From positions 23,422,404 through 23,486,403 of the forward strand of contig CM042014.1 in the NCBI GenBank assembly GCA_023525715.1: a DNA stretch of 64,000 nucleotides, read 5' to 3'. Under the pieces are notes generated by a model, which searched no databases, was not told where the DNA came from, and was given only the letters and a program-made list of their open reading frames with translations. This DNA comes from Cichorium intybus (lineage: Eukaryota > Streptophyta > Magnoliopsida > Asterales > Asteraceae). Made by a program: the position numbers and the translations under genes. Of this stretch, positions 1 to 17,723 are shown in pieces (positions within the stretch are counted from its first letter, which is position 1; each line of letters begins with the position of its first letter).

Positions 1-1
1 G

Positions 2-1561
2 GCTATTGAAGGACCTCCTGCTGTTGTAAGTGAAGAGGATGCCTTAGCTCTTGCACCTGTTGAAGACCAACAAAATAGTGTCAAGGTACACATGTCACAT
101 CTCACATATTCTATCCTCATTGATTTTAATTTAATCATTTATTTTTATTTTTTTAACTGTTTGTTGACGACTTTTCAGCCAATAGGAGATATAGCAGAAA
201 GATTTCACGCTTTGTGTATTAAAGATAGTGGAGTTTTATACGAGGATCCTAACGTGCAGGTATTTTTCTCTAAAGTGAGATAATTTTGTTAGTTTTTTTA
301 TTTTTATTTTTCTGATTAAATATTATTATCACAGATTGGTATAAAAGCAGAGTGGCGAGGTCATCAAGGCCGCCTTGTTCTCTTTTTGGGAAACAAAACT
401 ACTTTTTCACTTACTTCAGTTCAAGCAGTGATTCTTCCTCCATCTCATTTGAAATTAGATCTCTCATCAGTACCCGAAATCATACCTCCGCGAGCACAGG
501 TATTAAATTGAATCGTGTATTTTTTTTTATTTCAAAATATATAAAAATCGATTTTGAATTTTATTAGGTTCAATGCCCACTTGAAGTGATAAATCTTCGT
601 CCAAGTAGGGATGTTGCAGTTCTTGACTTCTCCTACAAGTTTGGTACCAATTTGGTATGCCCTCTTATTCTTCTTCATGTTCTTGACTTCTTCTACAAGT
701 TATTGACTTTGTTGACTTTTTACTGTTACACAGGTTGATAATAAGCTTCGCCTTCCGGCAGTAATAAACAAATTTTTTCAGCCTATTCCAGTATCCGCAG
801 AGGAATTTTTCCCACAGTGGAGATCCTTAGCTGGACCCCCTTTGAAACTTCAAGAAGTGGTTCGTATATTTTGTATCATCATTTTTACATTATTTGGATC
901 GAGGATATATTATAATTTTAATATTTTTAAAATTGAACAGGTTAGAGGTGTAAGAGCAATGTCATTGGGGGAAATGGCAAATTTGTTAAACAGTTTGAGG
1001 CTTATTGTTTGCCCTGGACTTGTAAGTTGTTTATGACTATTCTAGTTTCTAAACACTCTTTACATCAAGTAACTTACCAGTTACCATACTTGCTATTTTT
1101 TTTTTTTTTTTTTGTTTCAGGATCCAAATCCAAGTAATTTAGTTGCAACCACGACCTTCTATTCTGAAAGTACAAGAGCCATGTTATGTCTGGTAAGTAC
1201 ACGTGTTATGATGCTATTATTATGTACCGTAAAATTTAAATTCATTTATAAATTTTCAGGTAAGAATTGAAACAGATCCGGCTGATAGAACCCAACTTCG
1301 CATGACAGTGGCGTCACAAGATCCGACATTAACATTCGAGTATGTTTTTTAAACTTTTTAATTTGATAGCAAAAGAGATACTTTATATTTATATTATGTT
1401 AGAAATATAGAGTTTGACATGATGTGGGTATATATTAAATCAGGTTGAAGGAATATATCAAGGAACAATTGATTAGCATTCCTATAGCTTCTAAGCCACC
1501 TGTCCCACAACCACCAATTGCAACATCGGATCCTGGGGCTTTACTTGCTGGTTTGCTTTGA
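2..1561 (+). CDS. AP-2 complex subunit alpha, C-terminal part (partial at left edge)
   Basis: This is the 3' end of the gene for the alpha adaptin of the AP-2 clathrin adaptor, which sorts cargo at the plasma membrane during endocytosis. Nine exons can be joined with GT-AG borders and a continuous frame: 2-85, 179-259, 335-499, 568-654, 734-859, 941-1021, 1121-1192, 1260-1339 and 1444-1561, giving 297 residues. They cover the end of the hinge and the C-terminal ear (appendage). Recognisable stretches are AERFHALCIKDSGVLYED, LRPSRDVAVLDFSYKFG and FYSESTRAMLCLVRIETDPA, which match plant alpha adaptins closely. The last exon ends at TGA 1559-1561. The trunk domain must lie to the left of the window. 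No frameshift or premature stop is visible, so the gene looks functional. Identification rests on recalled family sequences, not on a search. Confidence 0.95.
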
Positions 1562-4265
1562 AAAGATTTGAACATAATTTTATAAAAAGAAAAAGAAAAA
1601 GAAAAAGAAAAAAAACTTTAGTGGCATTACACTAGAGTTGGGGTGAGGGAAGATTTGGGGATTTTTTGCACAATTAGATTGTGTGTTGGTAGGTGGGGGT
1701 TTCATTTTTCATTGGGGTTTGAAATTCTTTGAAACATTTATAGAGGGAAGTTGCATTATTATGTAATATGGATAGGAGGAAGTAACGAATTGTTGTATGT
1801 AAGATTATTGGATTTGTTTGGCAATGCACATATATATGTAATTTTTTATTTCACTTCCCATGTTAAAAAAAAAAACCATCAAACTTGATATGTGGCTTTA
1901 TTAAACTCCAACCACTCTTGCATAAAGGGTTGTTTTCTAAATGTTTAGTTGGCATACGAAATCCACTATTGTCACCTAATTCTTTGTCTTCTTGTTCATG
2001 TTATTTGTAATCAGAAATCTGTACGAAACGATTTATCAAGTCATATTTATAGACTCTTAATAGGGTAAAATGGATTCCTAGCACTTCCATGACATGATGT
2101 AAATAGTATAATACCAACAAGTAGAGGACAGGAGTACCATGTATTTGATATCGAAATCCCAATTTTTGGATTTGCCTTGGGGCCAATGCTCCATCATTGG
2201 GCTACATTCTTACAATCATCAGTTACTTTATTTTGGTCTAATTTTGATTAAAATGTAACTAAAATAAAGTGCAAAATGTAGGATAAGAAAATATCTGCTA
2301 GACCAATCGGATAAGTTAATAATCATTTCACTTGTTTTACCTATGGTAAGTATATTAATGTTGGATACATATGATGTTATTAATTTCATTTATGTGATTT
2401 CCAAATCTATGCATTAGAACAAAATGATGATATTGCTACGTCCACATTTTAGGTGTTTTAGCTTGAGATCCTTTTCTCAATTCTTTTTTTAAGAATAACG
2501 GATCAATTAAGATTAAAGCATGTGACATTATTAGATTAAAATCCAGGACAACTCTATTGGAAGTGTTAGGTATTGGACGTCCTAAATGAATGTAACATTA
2601 TTTTTAGATTTATTCGATATTGTTTATTTGTACTTATGAATAATCTAACTAATATGACTTATATTTTATATTTGTTTGAAGGCATTATATAATACTAAAA
2701 ATTTACAATAGGTGAACAGTAACTTCATTCTTTTAATTAGTTTAGCCAATGTTTATAGTATCTATAAGTTGTTTTTGAATGCAAAATGTGTCTATACTAG
2801 TGGTAAGTAGATGCGTTTGCCAACAGGAAGTCGAGGTTTAGATCCCCTCCTTTCCACTTCTTTGTTAGCTGGTCACAAAACCTGAGACTAGTCTAACCTG
2901 TCATCTGACTCGAATATTTTTATTTTTACAGTTCTAGCTCGAGTTTTAATTTTTGTTACAAAATTACTCCAAATATTTTCTTTACAAGATTTGCTAAGTT
3001 TTCTTTTTACAATTTTTGTCCAAGTTTTGATTTTTGTTGCTAATTTGGCTCAAACCCTTTTTTATGTATCTTTCCCAACTTTTTTTATCTATTTTATAAT
3101 TTTTTTTTTGTAAAACTGTTTTTACAAAATTACTTTTGTTTTTTACAAAATTTCATTTTTATAACTTTTGTTACATTTTCGTTTTAATACATGTTTTTAA
3201 GTTTTTTCCATATTTAGAAATGGTTTTTTATAAATTTATTTTTTAATTTATTTTACATATTCGTTTACATGCATGTAAGAGTTGTAAAACATATAAAAAC
3301 TAATTTATTTTCATACATAGAAATTGTTACCGTCGCATTGCTGCTACATCTAGTTTTTTTTTAATTTTTTTTATTTTTTATAAATAACTATTTATTAAGA
3401 TCAATAACATTGGACGGACCATAAACCTCATATAAATACAAAAATATCTTGTGACAGTTGATAATAATATCTACTTTACCAAATCCAATATTACCAAATA
3501 CCATCTATGCTTTTGACGTTATATAAAAATTAAATGTCTTGTAACAGTTGGTGATCTCAAAAGCAGGTCGTCTAATGCTTAAAATCATTAAATCAATATA
3601 CTACTCAATACTCATACAATACAAGAAAAATATTGCAATTAGTAATGTTTATTATTTTGTGGAAGCAAGAGCAAAACAAAGTTTTGACTTTTGAATAAAG
3701 TCTTTATTTAAACAAAAGCATATACAATACAATATATGGTAACAACTCCAGAAAATGCAAATAAATCATCTCAAAATTTTTACACATGGATCAAACAAAA
3801 AAGAAGAGACCAAACATTTGTTTAATTTAATGGTATGAAGTTGTACTACTACAAATACATGAGTCCCCAAACAAATAAATAAAAAAGAAGAGTACAATAA
3901 TAGATGGCACATTACAATGTCTCCTATTGCCACCATATTATTCTCCTCCACAAAACATAAATCTAAAAAAACCCAACTCAGCATATAATATTTAAAAACA
4001 AAAGCAACATAAGAAATAAACATCAGCTTTCTTCTTCTTCTTCAACTCGACTTGACTGTATACTATGCTCTCTAACAAACAACCTATTTTTTCTTAAAAT
4101 TTTCACAAACATCCCAAAAACTCCAATCTCTTTCCTCTTCCCCTTCTCAAACGGCATGTGTTTGTTTGTTTCAATCACACGAAAGATTGTATATACTGAG
4201 AATAATCTGAGATATGGAAAGAGAAAATAGATGTACGCTTTTGCTTCCTCGATTTCAATTCATCT
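1562..4265. other. 3' UTRs and intergenic DNA between the AP-2 alpha and CSLA genes
   Basis: The two genes converge here. About 300 bases after 1561 look like the AP-2 alpha 3' UTR (a short GAAAAA-rich tract near 1590, then AT-rich sequence). The stretch just below 4266 is the 3' UTR of the minus-strand CSLA gene. Between them, 2940-3350 is a T-rich block made of degenerate short repeats of the type TTTTTACAA...TTTTTGT. A similar block lies in inverted orientation at 12300-12800. No convincing coding sequence was seen. Confidence 0.6.
2790..2860 (+). repeat. tRNA-related SINE-like head (A and B box)
   Basis: A degenerate pol III A box (TAGTGGTAAGTAGATG, from 2798) is followed 37 bases later by a B-box-like GGTTTAGATCC (2835-2845). 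This spacing is typical of tRNA-derived SINE heads. No cloverleaf could be drawn, so this is not a working tRNA. The 3' limit is unclear and may include the T-rich block that follows. Confidence 0.35.
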
Positions 4266-7200
4266 TCAAGAACTCGGGACAATGGTGCCGACGTAACCAA
4301 ATCCAACGATCAGGAATGTGATCGTCTGGAGGAAGATGTATATAAAGTAGTTGTGCTTCCCGTACATGAAATCATAGCATCCAGTGAAGAACAGGAACGC
4401 AGCAAACCCTAGCTCCGTTAGGTGAATTCTACATCACCAAATACACAGAAATTAGCCCTAATATCTTCCAACATTGACCGACAAAAGATTTGTTTCAATA
4501 GTTAGAGTAGTTGGTGAATTAGATTTGGTCAAATTACCAAATAATTATTTGAAACTGAATCTGAAATTATGATTTTTATTACCTATCACCGAATTTGAAA
4601 TTGAAATTGATTTTGAATTTCTTGGCTTTCGCATTTGATTTGTTGTTTTTGAGAGCATCTCCGAGTTTTTCAGTAACGACCCACTCGTTGGATCTTTTTG
4701 CATCGAGTAAACCAATGAATGTGGCCTTGGTGCGGTGCAGGGACATCACATTTTCAAACAGGATCCAGTAGAACAATAGATGAATGGATCTGAAAAATTG
4801 TGCAAACTATTAAACCAAATTTTTAGAGAAAGTTCAATAGCAAGCATTCGATGTGATTGATATATACCTTGGAGTTCCGACTGAATTCAAAGTGGTGATG
4901 ACGCAGGGGATGTAAATGGCGCCCCAAATTGGAACATCAACCTCAGGGACCAAAATTGTGAGGGGCAGAACAACGCAAAAGAAGAAGAATGTGACCATAT
5001 GAGCTATGATCTTTCTTACAAAGAAGAAACTGTAGATCACGTAAAGCTTCTTCCACACTGTCACTTTCTGCAACATCAAAATTAATGCCACTTGAGCTAA
5101 GGAAACAAAAATTAATAAATGGAGATGATTAATGACGTTAACTAACCTTGTTCTTAACAATCTCCATCACCATTTTCCTGAACAAATTGGCTGGACCACA
5201 AGACCACCTATGTTGCTGATAACGAAAGGCCTTGAATGTACTCGGAAGTTCGCTTTTCACCTACAATAATTCATCGACTTTGTGAATTAATTCTCTAAAT
5301 AATTGTTTTTGATTGTGGGTCCGTTCTATTTTGATGAAAGATTAATGTACCTGAAGGTCACCAAGATATAGGAATTTCCATCCTTTTAGACCGGCTCGAA
5401 CAGCAAGATCCATGTCCTCCACTGTTGTCCGGTCTTTCCACCCTCCGGCTTCATTAATGGCGGCAATACGCCACACGCCACCAGTTCCTATATATAGTAA
5501 TTTATTACCATGTTAGGCCTTGGTTATTTGTTAAAAAAAAAAAAAAAAAAAAAGTTACAATTTGATTCTTTTTATTGTACCGTTGAATCCGAAAAATGCA
5601 TGAGTAGCTGATCCTACTTCTTGCTCCACTGTGAAATGGTAATCCAATGACATCTCTTGCATTCTTGTCAATAAACACTCATCAGAGTTCACTGCAATAA
5701 TAATCATAAAATTAATTAATTAATAACATAAGACCAGAATAATAGTTATTAAATTATAAGAAAATTAGCTTGTATTTTCTTAAACAAGTTGGAAGTTGGA
5801 ATATTTTTATTTATTTCTTTATTATTATTTAAATAATTAAATGAATAGTAATGAGTAAAGGACTAAAGGAGGTCTCCATGTGTGAATTGTGGGGCCACGG
5901 CCAATGGCAGCAACATTACACATGTCTCTACATCAAAAGCACAACACGCCATTCAGCACATGAACTCACAGCTTGTTTTTTGTCACCATCCCTCGAGGAC
6001 TTTTATGAACCACAACATCATCATCAGCTCTTTTTTATTTTATTTATTAAATTTCTATATACAATATTATATTCTTAATTATTCTTGTATTCTTATCATT
6101 GATTAAGAATTTGTTTTTAATGAAGATGTAACGTTCGATTTGTTAATATAAAGAAGTAGGTAATATACAAAAAAGAAACGTTATAATAGTTTTTAGAGAA
6201 GGGGTATAGTAAATGGAGTGTCGGTGAGAAACTATAATCCAACAGCTGTACTAACGACAATGCGCAGAGTACAGTATGGAAGCATAAATGCACGTGGACT
6301 GCAGGCTGTTAATTACTATACTGCCATGTACAGTGATGTTGTTTCTTCTTTAAAAAAATCCAGAAGTAAAGAAAACAGATGATAGATGTTGAAATGACGA
6401 AACCATCCCCTGGACCAGCTACATTTATGCCGCCTGTTCTGGGGTTGCCCATGAGTTATTTCCGCACATTTACGTCATTTTACTCCAAACTCCAATACTT
6501 CTTTCCAACTAGGGTACAACTTACTAAGCATATATTACAACCCTATTATAAGTTACGATTAGACGCAAGGTAGTGCCTTTTAGTTCGTAGTAAAATCGCG
6601 AAAAACAAAAGCAAAGTCTCAAAAGTGGACGGCTACGATTCCGTGATTGGTGGAGTCTAACTGGGAAGCAATTAATTTACATCTTATCTCCTTGTACTTT
6701 ACTCTTTTTTAAGCATTAATCCCTGTACTTTCTTGATATGCTCTGTGTAACTTTCTATACTGGGTTTATTTCTACTAGACCAACAAATACTCAAATAGAC
6801 AAAATCTAATCAGATGTTACACAAAAATGGTGTTTAATTCTGAAAAAAGTTGGTAGATGCAAGTAGATGGACTTTAGTATCAGATATGTAAAAGTCAAAA
6901 GTTTATAGTATAACTTTTTACTAACTTAGTTGAAATTATAAAAAAAATTATTCGTTTCCCAATGCCTTTTTTAATAAAGATATTGGGATTTTTTTAATCA
7001 GAAGCATTCAAAAGGTTGGAAATTGTAAACGGTTGTTCTAATATATAATATAAATGGTTGATTATTTAAAAGAAATGTCTTTATTTATCATTTTGTGCAT
7101 ATTACAAAACGAATATGTATTTATTGTTAGTATGTCTTTTCTCATGACTTCAACTTAAAAATTATATGTTTATTCATTGCATAAAATTGGTTGCCGAAGA

Positions 7201-8868
7201 TGAATTTTTAACGTGTTACTATTAAATGATTAGTGTACAGGTTTACTATATAATTAAAATATTAAATACTAGTCATGCTTTAAATAATTCTAATGATATA
7301 AATAAATAAATAATTAGTAGATATTTTTAATTTTAAAACAGGAAATATGACCACCGACACTTTTACCTTAGCGACTGCACTCTTTTTTTTCTTTTCTTTT
7401 TTTTCCTTTATATTTTATTTAGAGTGGAATTAAATTGTACTATTTATGGTAGGATTAGAATGAGAAACTTACCAAACCGCCACCGAGCTTGAACAAGGGC
7501 GATCTGAGGGTTGAACTCAAGGAAAGGGATGGCTCGCCGGAGAAAATCTGGTTCTGGCCGGAAATCAGCGTCGAAAATGGTGACATATTCACAGTCTTTA
7601 ACGTAATCATGCTTTAATCCTTCTTTAAGAGCACCGGCTTTGTAACCTCCTCTGCTTTCTCTGATTTGATACCTAATATTAACCCCTTTGCTTGCCCATC
7701 TTTGGCATTCTTTCTCGATCATATCCTAAAAACACAATTTCAACAAAAATCTAATTAATGTTGTGAAAGTAACCTTTATCGTTTTGTCCTAGCTTTTAAA
7801 TGTGAAATGAGTTTATTCATTTGTTTAAAATTAGGAAATAATTAATTTATATGAAGCCAATGAAATTGTTATTGCATTAAGTTATTGGACTAAAGTAAAA
7901 ATAATCATGTTTGGAGTAATACAAGTCAAATTGTTCTTGCCAAAAATGTTAATTTAGATTTACATATTACAGGACAATTTTTTATAGGAAAAAAACATTA
8001 TTAATGGTAATGAAAACCAATATCAATTTTGGCTAAATTTGGGAAAATTTTAGATGGTGAGACCGTTAATTAATCATGACTTGTAGCCAAATCATGGTAA
8101 CCAATTCACCAAACTAAGTCTCCAATAAAAAATGGTGCAATCATTTGAATAAGTAAAAAGGGTATGTGATGAATAATAATTGAAATCTTCATTATGCTTT
8201 AACCGGTAGTATTATATGGATATATAACCAGAGATGTAAACTTGTATGGCATTAATGTGTTGTACCTTGATGACAAAATCAGTGGAGTCATCGAGTACTT
8301 GAATCACGAGGCGATCGGATGGCCATGAGAGATTACATGCCGCCCCAATTGAGATCTTGTATACCTATGACATCATCCATTCATTCAATTATTCAATACT
8401 AAACGTAACATAGATTTCTCATAAATCAACAACGGAAGACATAAGAACTCGAGATTGTTTACGGAATTACTCCGGATTACGAGAAAATCGAGAAACACCC
8501 AATCAAAACATAAACAATTATGATTAATGACAAACCTCTTTCTCATTGAACATTGGGATTTGAATAAGAACCAAAGGGAAAGCAGAATTTCCGATTTCCA
8601 AATCATCACGAATAGGTTCCCATTTGTATCGTTTATCGGGCTTCTTCCAAAACAGCTTAACAAGGACAATCACAATACCCATGTAAAGCCTTTCGAGAAA
8701 AAGCATTACAGTCATCGCCAAACAGATATAAACAGCCAATCTCAACAATGGCACTATCAATGGCGCCTTAATTAGGTCCCACAACAATCCAATTTGCGCC
8801 GCTAAGTCCACCGACGCCCCCGGAAAACTCTCCGGTATCAGATTCTTCCCTGATATTACGTCTCCCAT
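4266..8868 (-). CDS. Glucomannan 4-beta-mannosyltransferase, cellulose synthase-like family A (CSLA9-like)
   Basis: This gene encodes a GT2-family enzyme that polymerises mannose (and glucose) from GDP-sugars into the mannan backbone in the Golgi. Nine exons on the minus strand join in frame: 8868-8536, 8364-8266, 7725-7473, 5691-5581, 5487-5351, 5260-5147, 5067-4868, 4789-4583 and 4428-4266, giving 538 residues, the usual length for CSLA proteins. The GT2 signatures are all present: DDSTD (about residue 136), DAD (about 196), the TVEDMD segment (ED about 289) and QQHRW (326-330, the QxxRW motif). One hydrophobic segment near residues 35-60 and several after 350 fit the multi-pass topology. 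The start was set at ATG 8868, followed by GDVISGKN; the next upstream codon in frame is not ATG. Intron 3 is long (5692-7472) and shows no gene. The closest relative I can recall is Arabidopsis CSLA9. All borders look intact. Confidence 0.96.
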
Positions 8869-9203
8869 TTTCACTATCTGCCTTCAACCGAAACAGGGGA
8901 AAACAGGGTAAAGTAGATCTATGGAGATTCGTTAAATGTGGGTGAGATTTGGGGGTTTCTCTCTCTACCCAGATTGAGAAAGTGGATGGTTTCAACGCAC
9001 ACTGCCTTGATTTCCTTCCTTCTACTTACAGATTATGCCAAAACAATACTGCTTCTGTGTTTCTATCGAATCAGAATAGACGAGAAGCAGGGGTATGTTG
9101 TGGCATTGCTGAAGAGAGGAGAGGAAATGGTAAGGAGAGTGAAGAGGGAGTAGAGAGAGAAAGAGGGGAGTGGTGCAAGTGAAGGAGAGAGAGAGATGGA
9201 GGG

Positions 9204-9212
9204 TTTTTTATA
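9204..9212 (-). promoter_or_regulatory. TATA box of the CSLA gene
   Basis: The minus strand reads TATAAAAAA about 335 bases upstream of the CSLA start codon. Transcription would then begin near 9175. The leader that follows (plus strand 9100-9200 is GA-rich) is a CT-rich tract on the minus strand, typical of highly expressed plant genes. Confidence 0.6.
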
Positions 9213-13109
<3,897 letters not shown>

Positions 13110-13360
13110 TAATAATAAGGCAAAATTACTTTGTAGCCCAACTAACTATTGATTGTTGGTTTAAAAGATCACTAAACTATTATTTTTTTCTTTTTTGCTT
13201 TCTAAGAGAATGAACTTATATTTTGTGTGTTTAAATAGTCCTAAATCGAAATTTAAGGGGTAATCCGGTTACCCCTGCTAGTCATCAAATTGGACTGCCA
13301 CATCATCACATTCTTCTTCTCATTAAACCTCACAGCAACAACAAAGAAAACACTATTATA

Positions 13361-13760
13361 TGAGTTGCGTGAATGATGACGTCAAACCTACATGTTCTCT
13401 TTGTGGAAAAACATTCCCATCCATGAAATCACTATTGGTGATATGTGGTGTCACACCGAACGTGTTTGGCAGGGCATTTTACCACCACTTAACACCCCAC
13501 CGTCACCGTACGTCGTCGTAAACTTGTTGGAAACAAACCCAACTCTTTGCGTCTTCACCTTCTTCGTCTTCATCTAAAAATCGGTTAAGTATTAATGAAG
13601 AAAGCAGCAACATCGTCGATGATCATGGTGACCAGGTGGTTAATTTGACTAAGTTTTTACGGGGATGGTCGGTGACTGAGAATTGAGGCTGTCGGCGTTA
13701 AAGGCAGCTGATGATGATGAAGTTTTACTAGAAGTGGTGGGGGATCTCATGAGTTTAGCT
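13361..13760 (+). pseudogene. Plant C2H2 zinc-finger protein fragment (ZAT-like), frameshifted
   Basis: In one frame from ATG 13361 the translation contains KPTCSLCGKTFPSMKSL, the first half of a plant C2H2 finger (CxxCxxxFxSxxxL). The histidine half appears in the next frame as MWCHTERVWQGILPPL, resembling the H-region and the WxGIxPP tail of plant ZAT-like proteins. At least one frameshift therefore separates the halves near 13430, and more stops follow downstream (a broken W-S-V-T block and an LMSLAHGD block near 13740). It lies wholly inside the Pack-MULE. The donor gene is not in this window. Confidence 0.7.
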
Positions 13761-13926
13761 CATGGCGACTAGTCTATGGCAGAATCTACTGTTACTCATA
13801 GGCTATTTGGAGTAGAGGTGATCGAGGGTTCCACCGGTATTTCTCTAACAAATAAAAATCAAAAGATCAATGATTTGCCTTCAATAGATTGCTGCGACTA
13901 AGTATGGAATCTTCCAAAAGAAGATT

Positions 13927-13989
13927 ATGGTCATCGATCACAAGTTCGTCAAGCCTCAGATTTGGGAAATTGCTGGTCAAGAAAGGTGC
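13927..13989 (+). pseudogene. Rab-type small GTPase fragment
   Basis: A short in-frame stretch reads KFVKPQIWEIAGQER, resembling the switch II block of plant Rab GTPases (K.QIWDTAGQER) with two changes. It is only about 20 codons long, so the call is tentative. It would be a second captured donor in the same Pack-MULE. Confidence 0.4.
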
Positions 13990-14931
13990 TTACTCTTTTC
14001 GTTCTCACTCTATCTAGAATCTTGATCCACGATTATCTTAAGAGATCTTGACATCTTGTAAGGTCTCCATTGGAATCGCGACAATTTAATTCCCAAATAG
14101 GGTTCTTTTCATTCGAGCAAGTACACGTTCCATGTCGTTTATCATCTCGTTTTTTCCAGACATTTCAAAGAGATGATGATTAATGGTTACAAGCTAGAGA
14201 TGAAATGTTGAACGGAAGTATTGATGGTATATGTTGAATAATCGACCACATAGGCTTACATATAGGACTTAATTATCCTTCTCATTATACATGTAGGACA
14301 TGAGGTGACATAGGAGCACTAAAACCGGTTACAAAGGTTAAGGTGTCCAAGAAAACAGGTAAAAATCAAGTTCATGCCCCTAGAAAGAAAGAAAAATACT
14401 TTAAGGACCTTTTAAACCAACAATCAATAATTGGTTGAGCTATAGTGTAATTTTGCCTAATAATAACCCAAGCAAGGGGATATGTTGCCCCACCATTAAA
14501 CAATCTACCTTTGGCTACAGTGTGTTTCTTAGTCAAAACCTTATACAATGTCCTCCAAACGACAAGGTATATCTCTAGATCAAGTGACGAGGCCAAATTC
14601 GTTGTTGAGACATGTTGGCTTCGTAATCTGCTTTGGGAACTCCAACATTTGCCTACCACCGCTATTATTGTATAGTATGACAATGTTAGTGTTTTCTATT
14701 TTTTCCAAAAGCTCGATTCAACATCAACAAGCCAAGCACATTGAGATTGGAATCCACTTTGTCCGGTACAAAATGGATATGGTTCAAGTTTGGGTTCTAC
14801 ATGTTCCACAAATGTCTCGATACATTGATATCTTCATTGAAGGCATTTTTTTCCTCCCCGTTTCTCAACTTTTGGACCAACTTGAATGTTTGTAATCCTC
14901 CTTCCGTTCAACTGGAGGAGTGGCTGTTAAT

Positions 14932-15920
14932 TGACACGCCTAGGTCGTCGTGCGGTCAAAAATAGTAAAATAAACCTCACTCACACTAGTACAGTGGTAG
15001 TCATGGTCAATCCACAGGAGTTTGGTGGTCAATGTAGGCAACAGATTACCAATTGTAGTGTCACTTCTACAACCAGAGGATCTAGTTTCCGACTTTTACC
15101 AAAAACAATCCCAAAATCACAAAATCCAATAAATCCAATAGCTAACTCTAACATTAACCAAACCAATTCAAGTTCTAAACATAAAATGTTTACTGAAATC
15201 AGAAAGTATAACCCAAATTCAGAAACACAAGATCAAACCAAACAAACACCAAATTCATCCAAAAGCATTTCAAGCATAAAAACCATAAAAAGAGCAATTA
15301 ACAATAACCGAATGATTAACTATTAAAAACTCAGATCCACAATTGTTCAAAACAGAAATCATAAACTTTCAGAAACTAAAACTAATGCCAATGGTTGTCA
15401 CACCCAATGACTCTAGCCAAAGCTACCAGAAACTACTAAACTAATTGGAAATTAAAAGAGAAAAACATAAATACCAATTATGGTCGACTGAAAGCTGAAA
15501 CTCGGAGTCAAAGAAGCCTTGGGGGTCGTTCCTATGCCAGATCTTTGCTGCCGATTTCGATCTAAAACCCTCTATTTATAGTTTTGAAAAATAAAAGACC
15601 GCGCCGTGCGCATGGAGATTCCGCGGCGCGCGTATGGGTTTATCACCGTTTTTGCGGCATTTGAATCTTCTTCACCGCCTCATTGCTGACTTAGCGCGTC
15701 GCCCCCTTGCACATATCTGCGACGCGCATGTGAATTCGATTGTTTTTGTCTTTATCTTCAAACTTCTTCCTTTTTGTACGCGTTTGGCCCCTGTTTACAT
15801 TATTTCTTTCCAAACAAGCACTGACACAAAACGTGATAATATCACAGCATATATGATATAAATTCACTAAGAATAGGGCTCAACAACGACTAAAATACTT
15901 GATATTACTAGGCGTTGTCA
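14932..15920 (-). mobile_element. Solo LTR (989 bp) of a retrotransposon
   Basis: The ends are TGACACGCCTAG... and ...CTAGGCGTTGTCA, so the unit has TG...CA termini in an extended inverted repeat. It is flanked by a perfect 5-bp duplication TTAAT (14927-14931 and 15921-15925). No internal coding region, primer-binding site or second LTR is present, so this is a solo LTR left by recombination. A TATA box on the minus strand (CTATAAATAG, about 15571-15580) suggests that the element was transcribed leftward. Confidence 0.9.
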
Positions 15921-16008
15921 TTAATGTATATTATTTATTGTAAATATATAGTGTATTATTTGGATTCTCAAATTTACGATTGTACCATTGTAAGGTCACA
16001 TATATTTA

Positions 16009-17632
<1,624 letters not shown>

Positions 17633-17723
17633 TATATATATATATATATATTAATGAGAGAGGATGCGTTTATGAGAAAATATTGTGTTAACAATTAGTT
17701 CAATTGTTTTGAAAAGTTGTTTT

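Larger units (their letters stand above)
13119..14457. mobile_element. Pack-MULE with captured gene fragments
   Basis: A non-autonomous Mutator-like element of 1339 bp. The ends are GGCAAAATTAC... and ...GTAATTTTGCC. Inverted repeats of about 160 bp can be followed inward, for example TATTGATTGTTGGTTTAAAA on the left and its complement on the right. The 9-bp target duplication TAATAATAA is perfect (13110-13118 and 14458-14466), which is diagnostic for MULEs. No transposase is encoded. The interior carries a broken C2H2 zinc-finger coding sequence and a Rab-like fragment, as expected for a Pack-MULE. Confidence 0.9.

Noticed and set aside
5851..6573. Plus-strand frames within CSLA intron 3
   Set aside because: Short, without similarity, inside an intron of the opposite strand; no splice or promoter support.
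15634..15861. Open frame of 75 codons in the solo LTR
   Set aside because: Lies in the LTR on the strand opposite its TATA box and shows no recognised domain.
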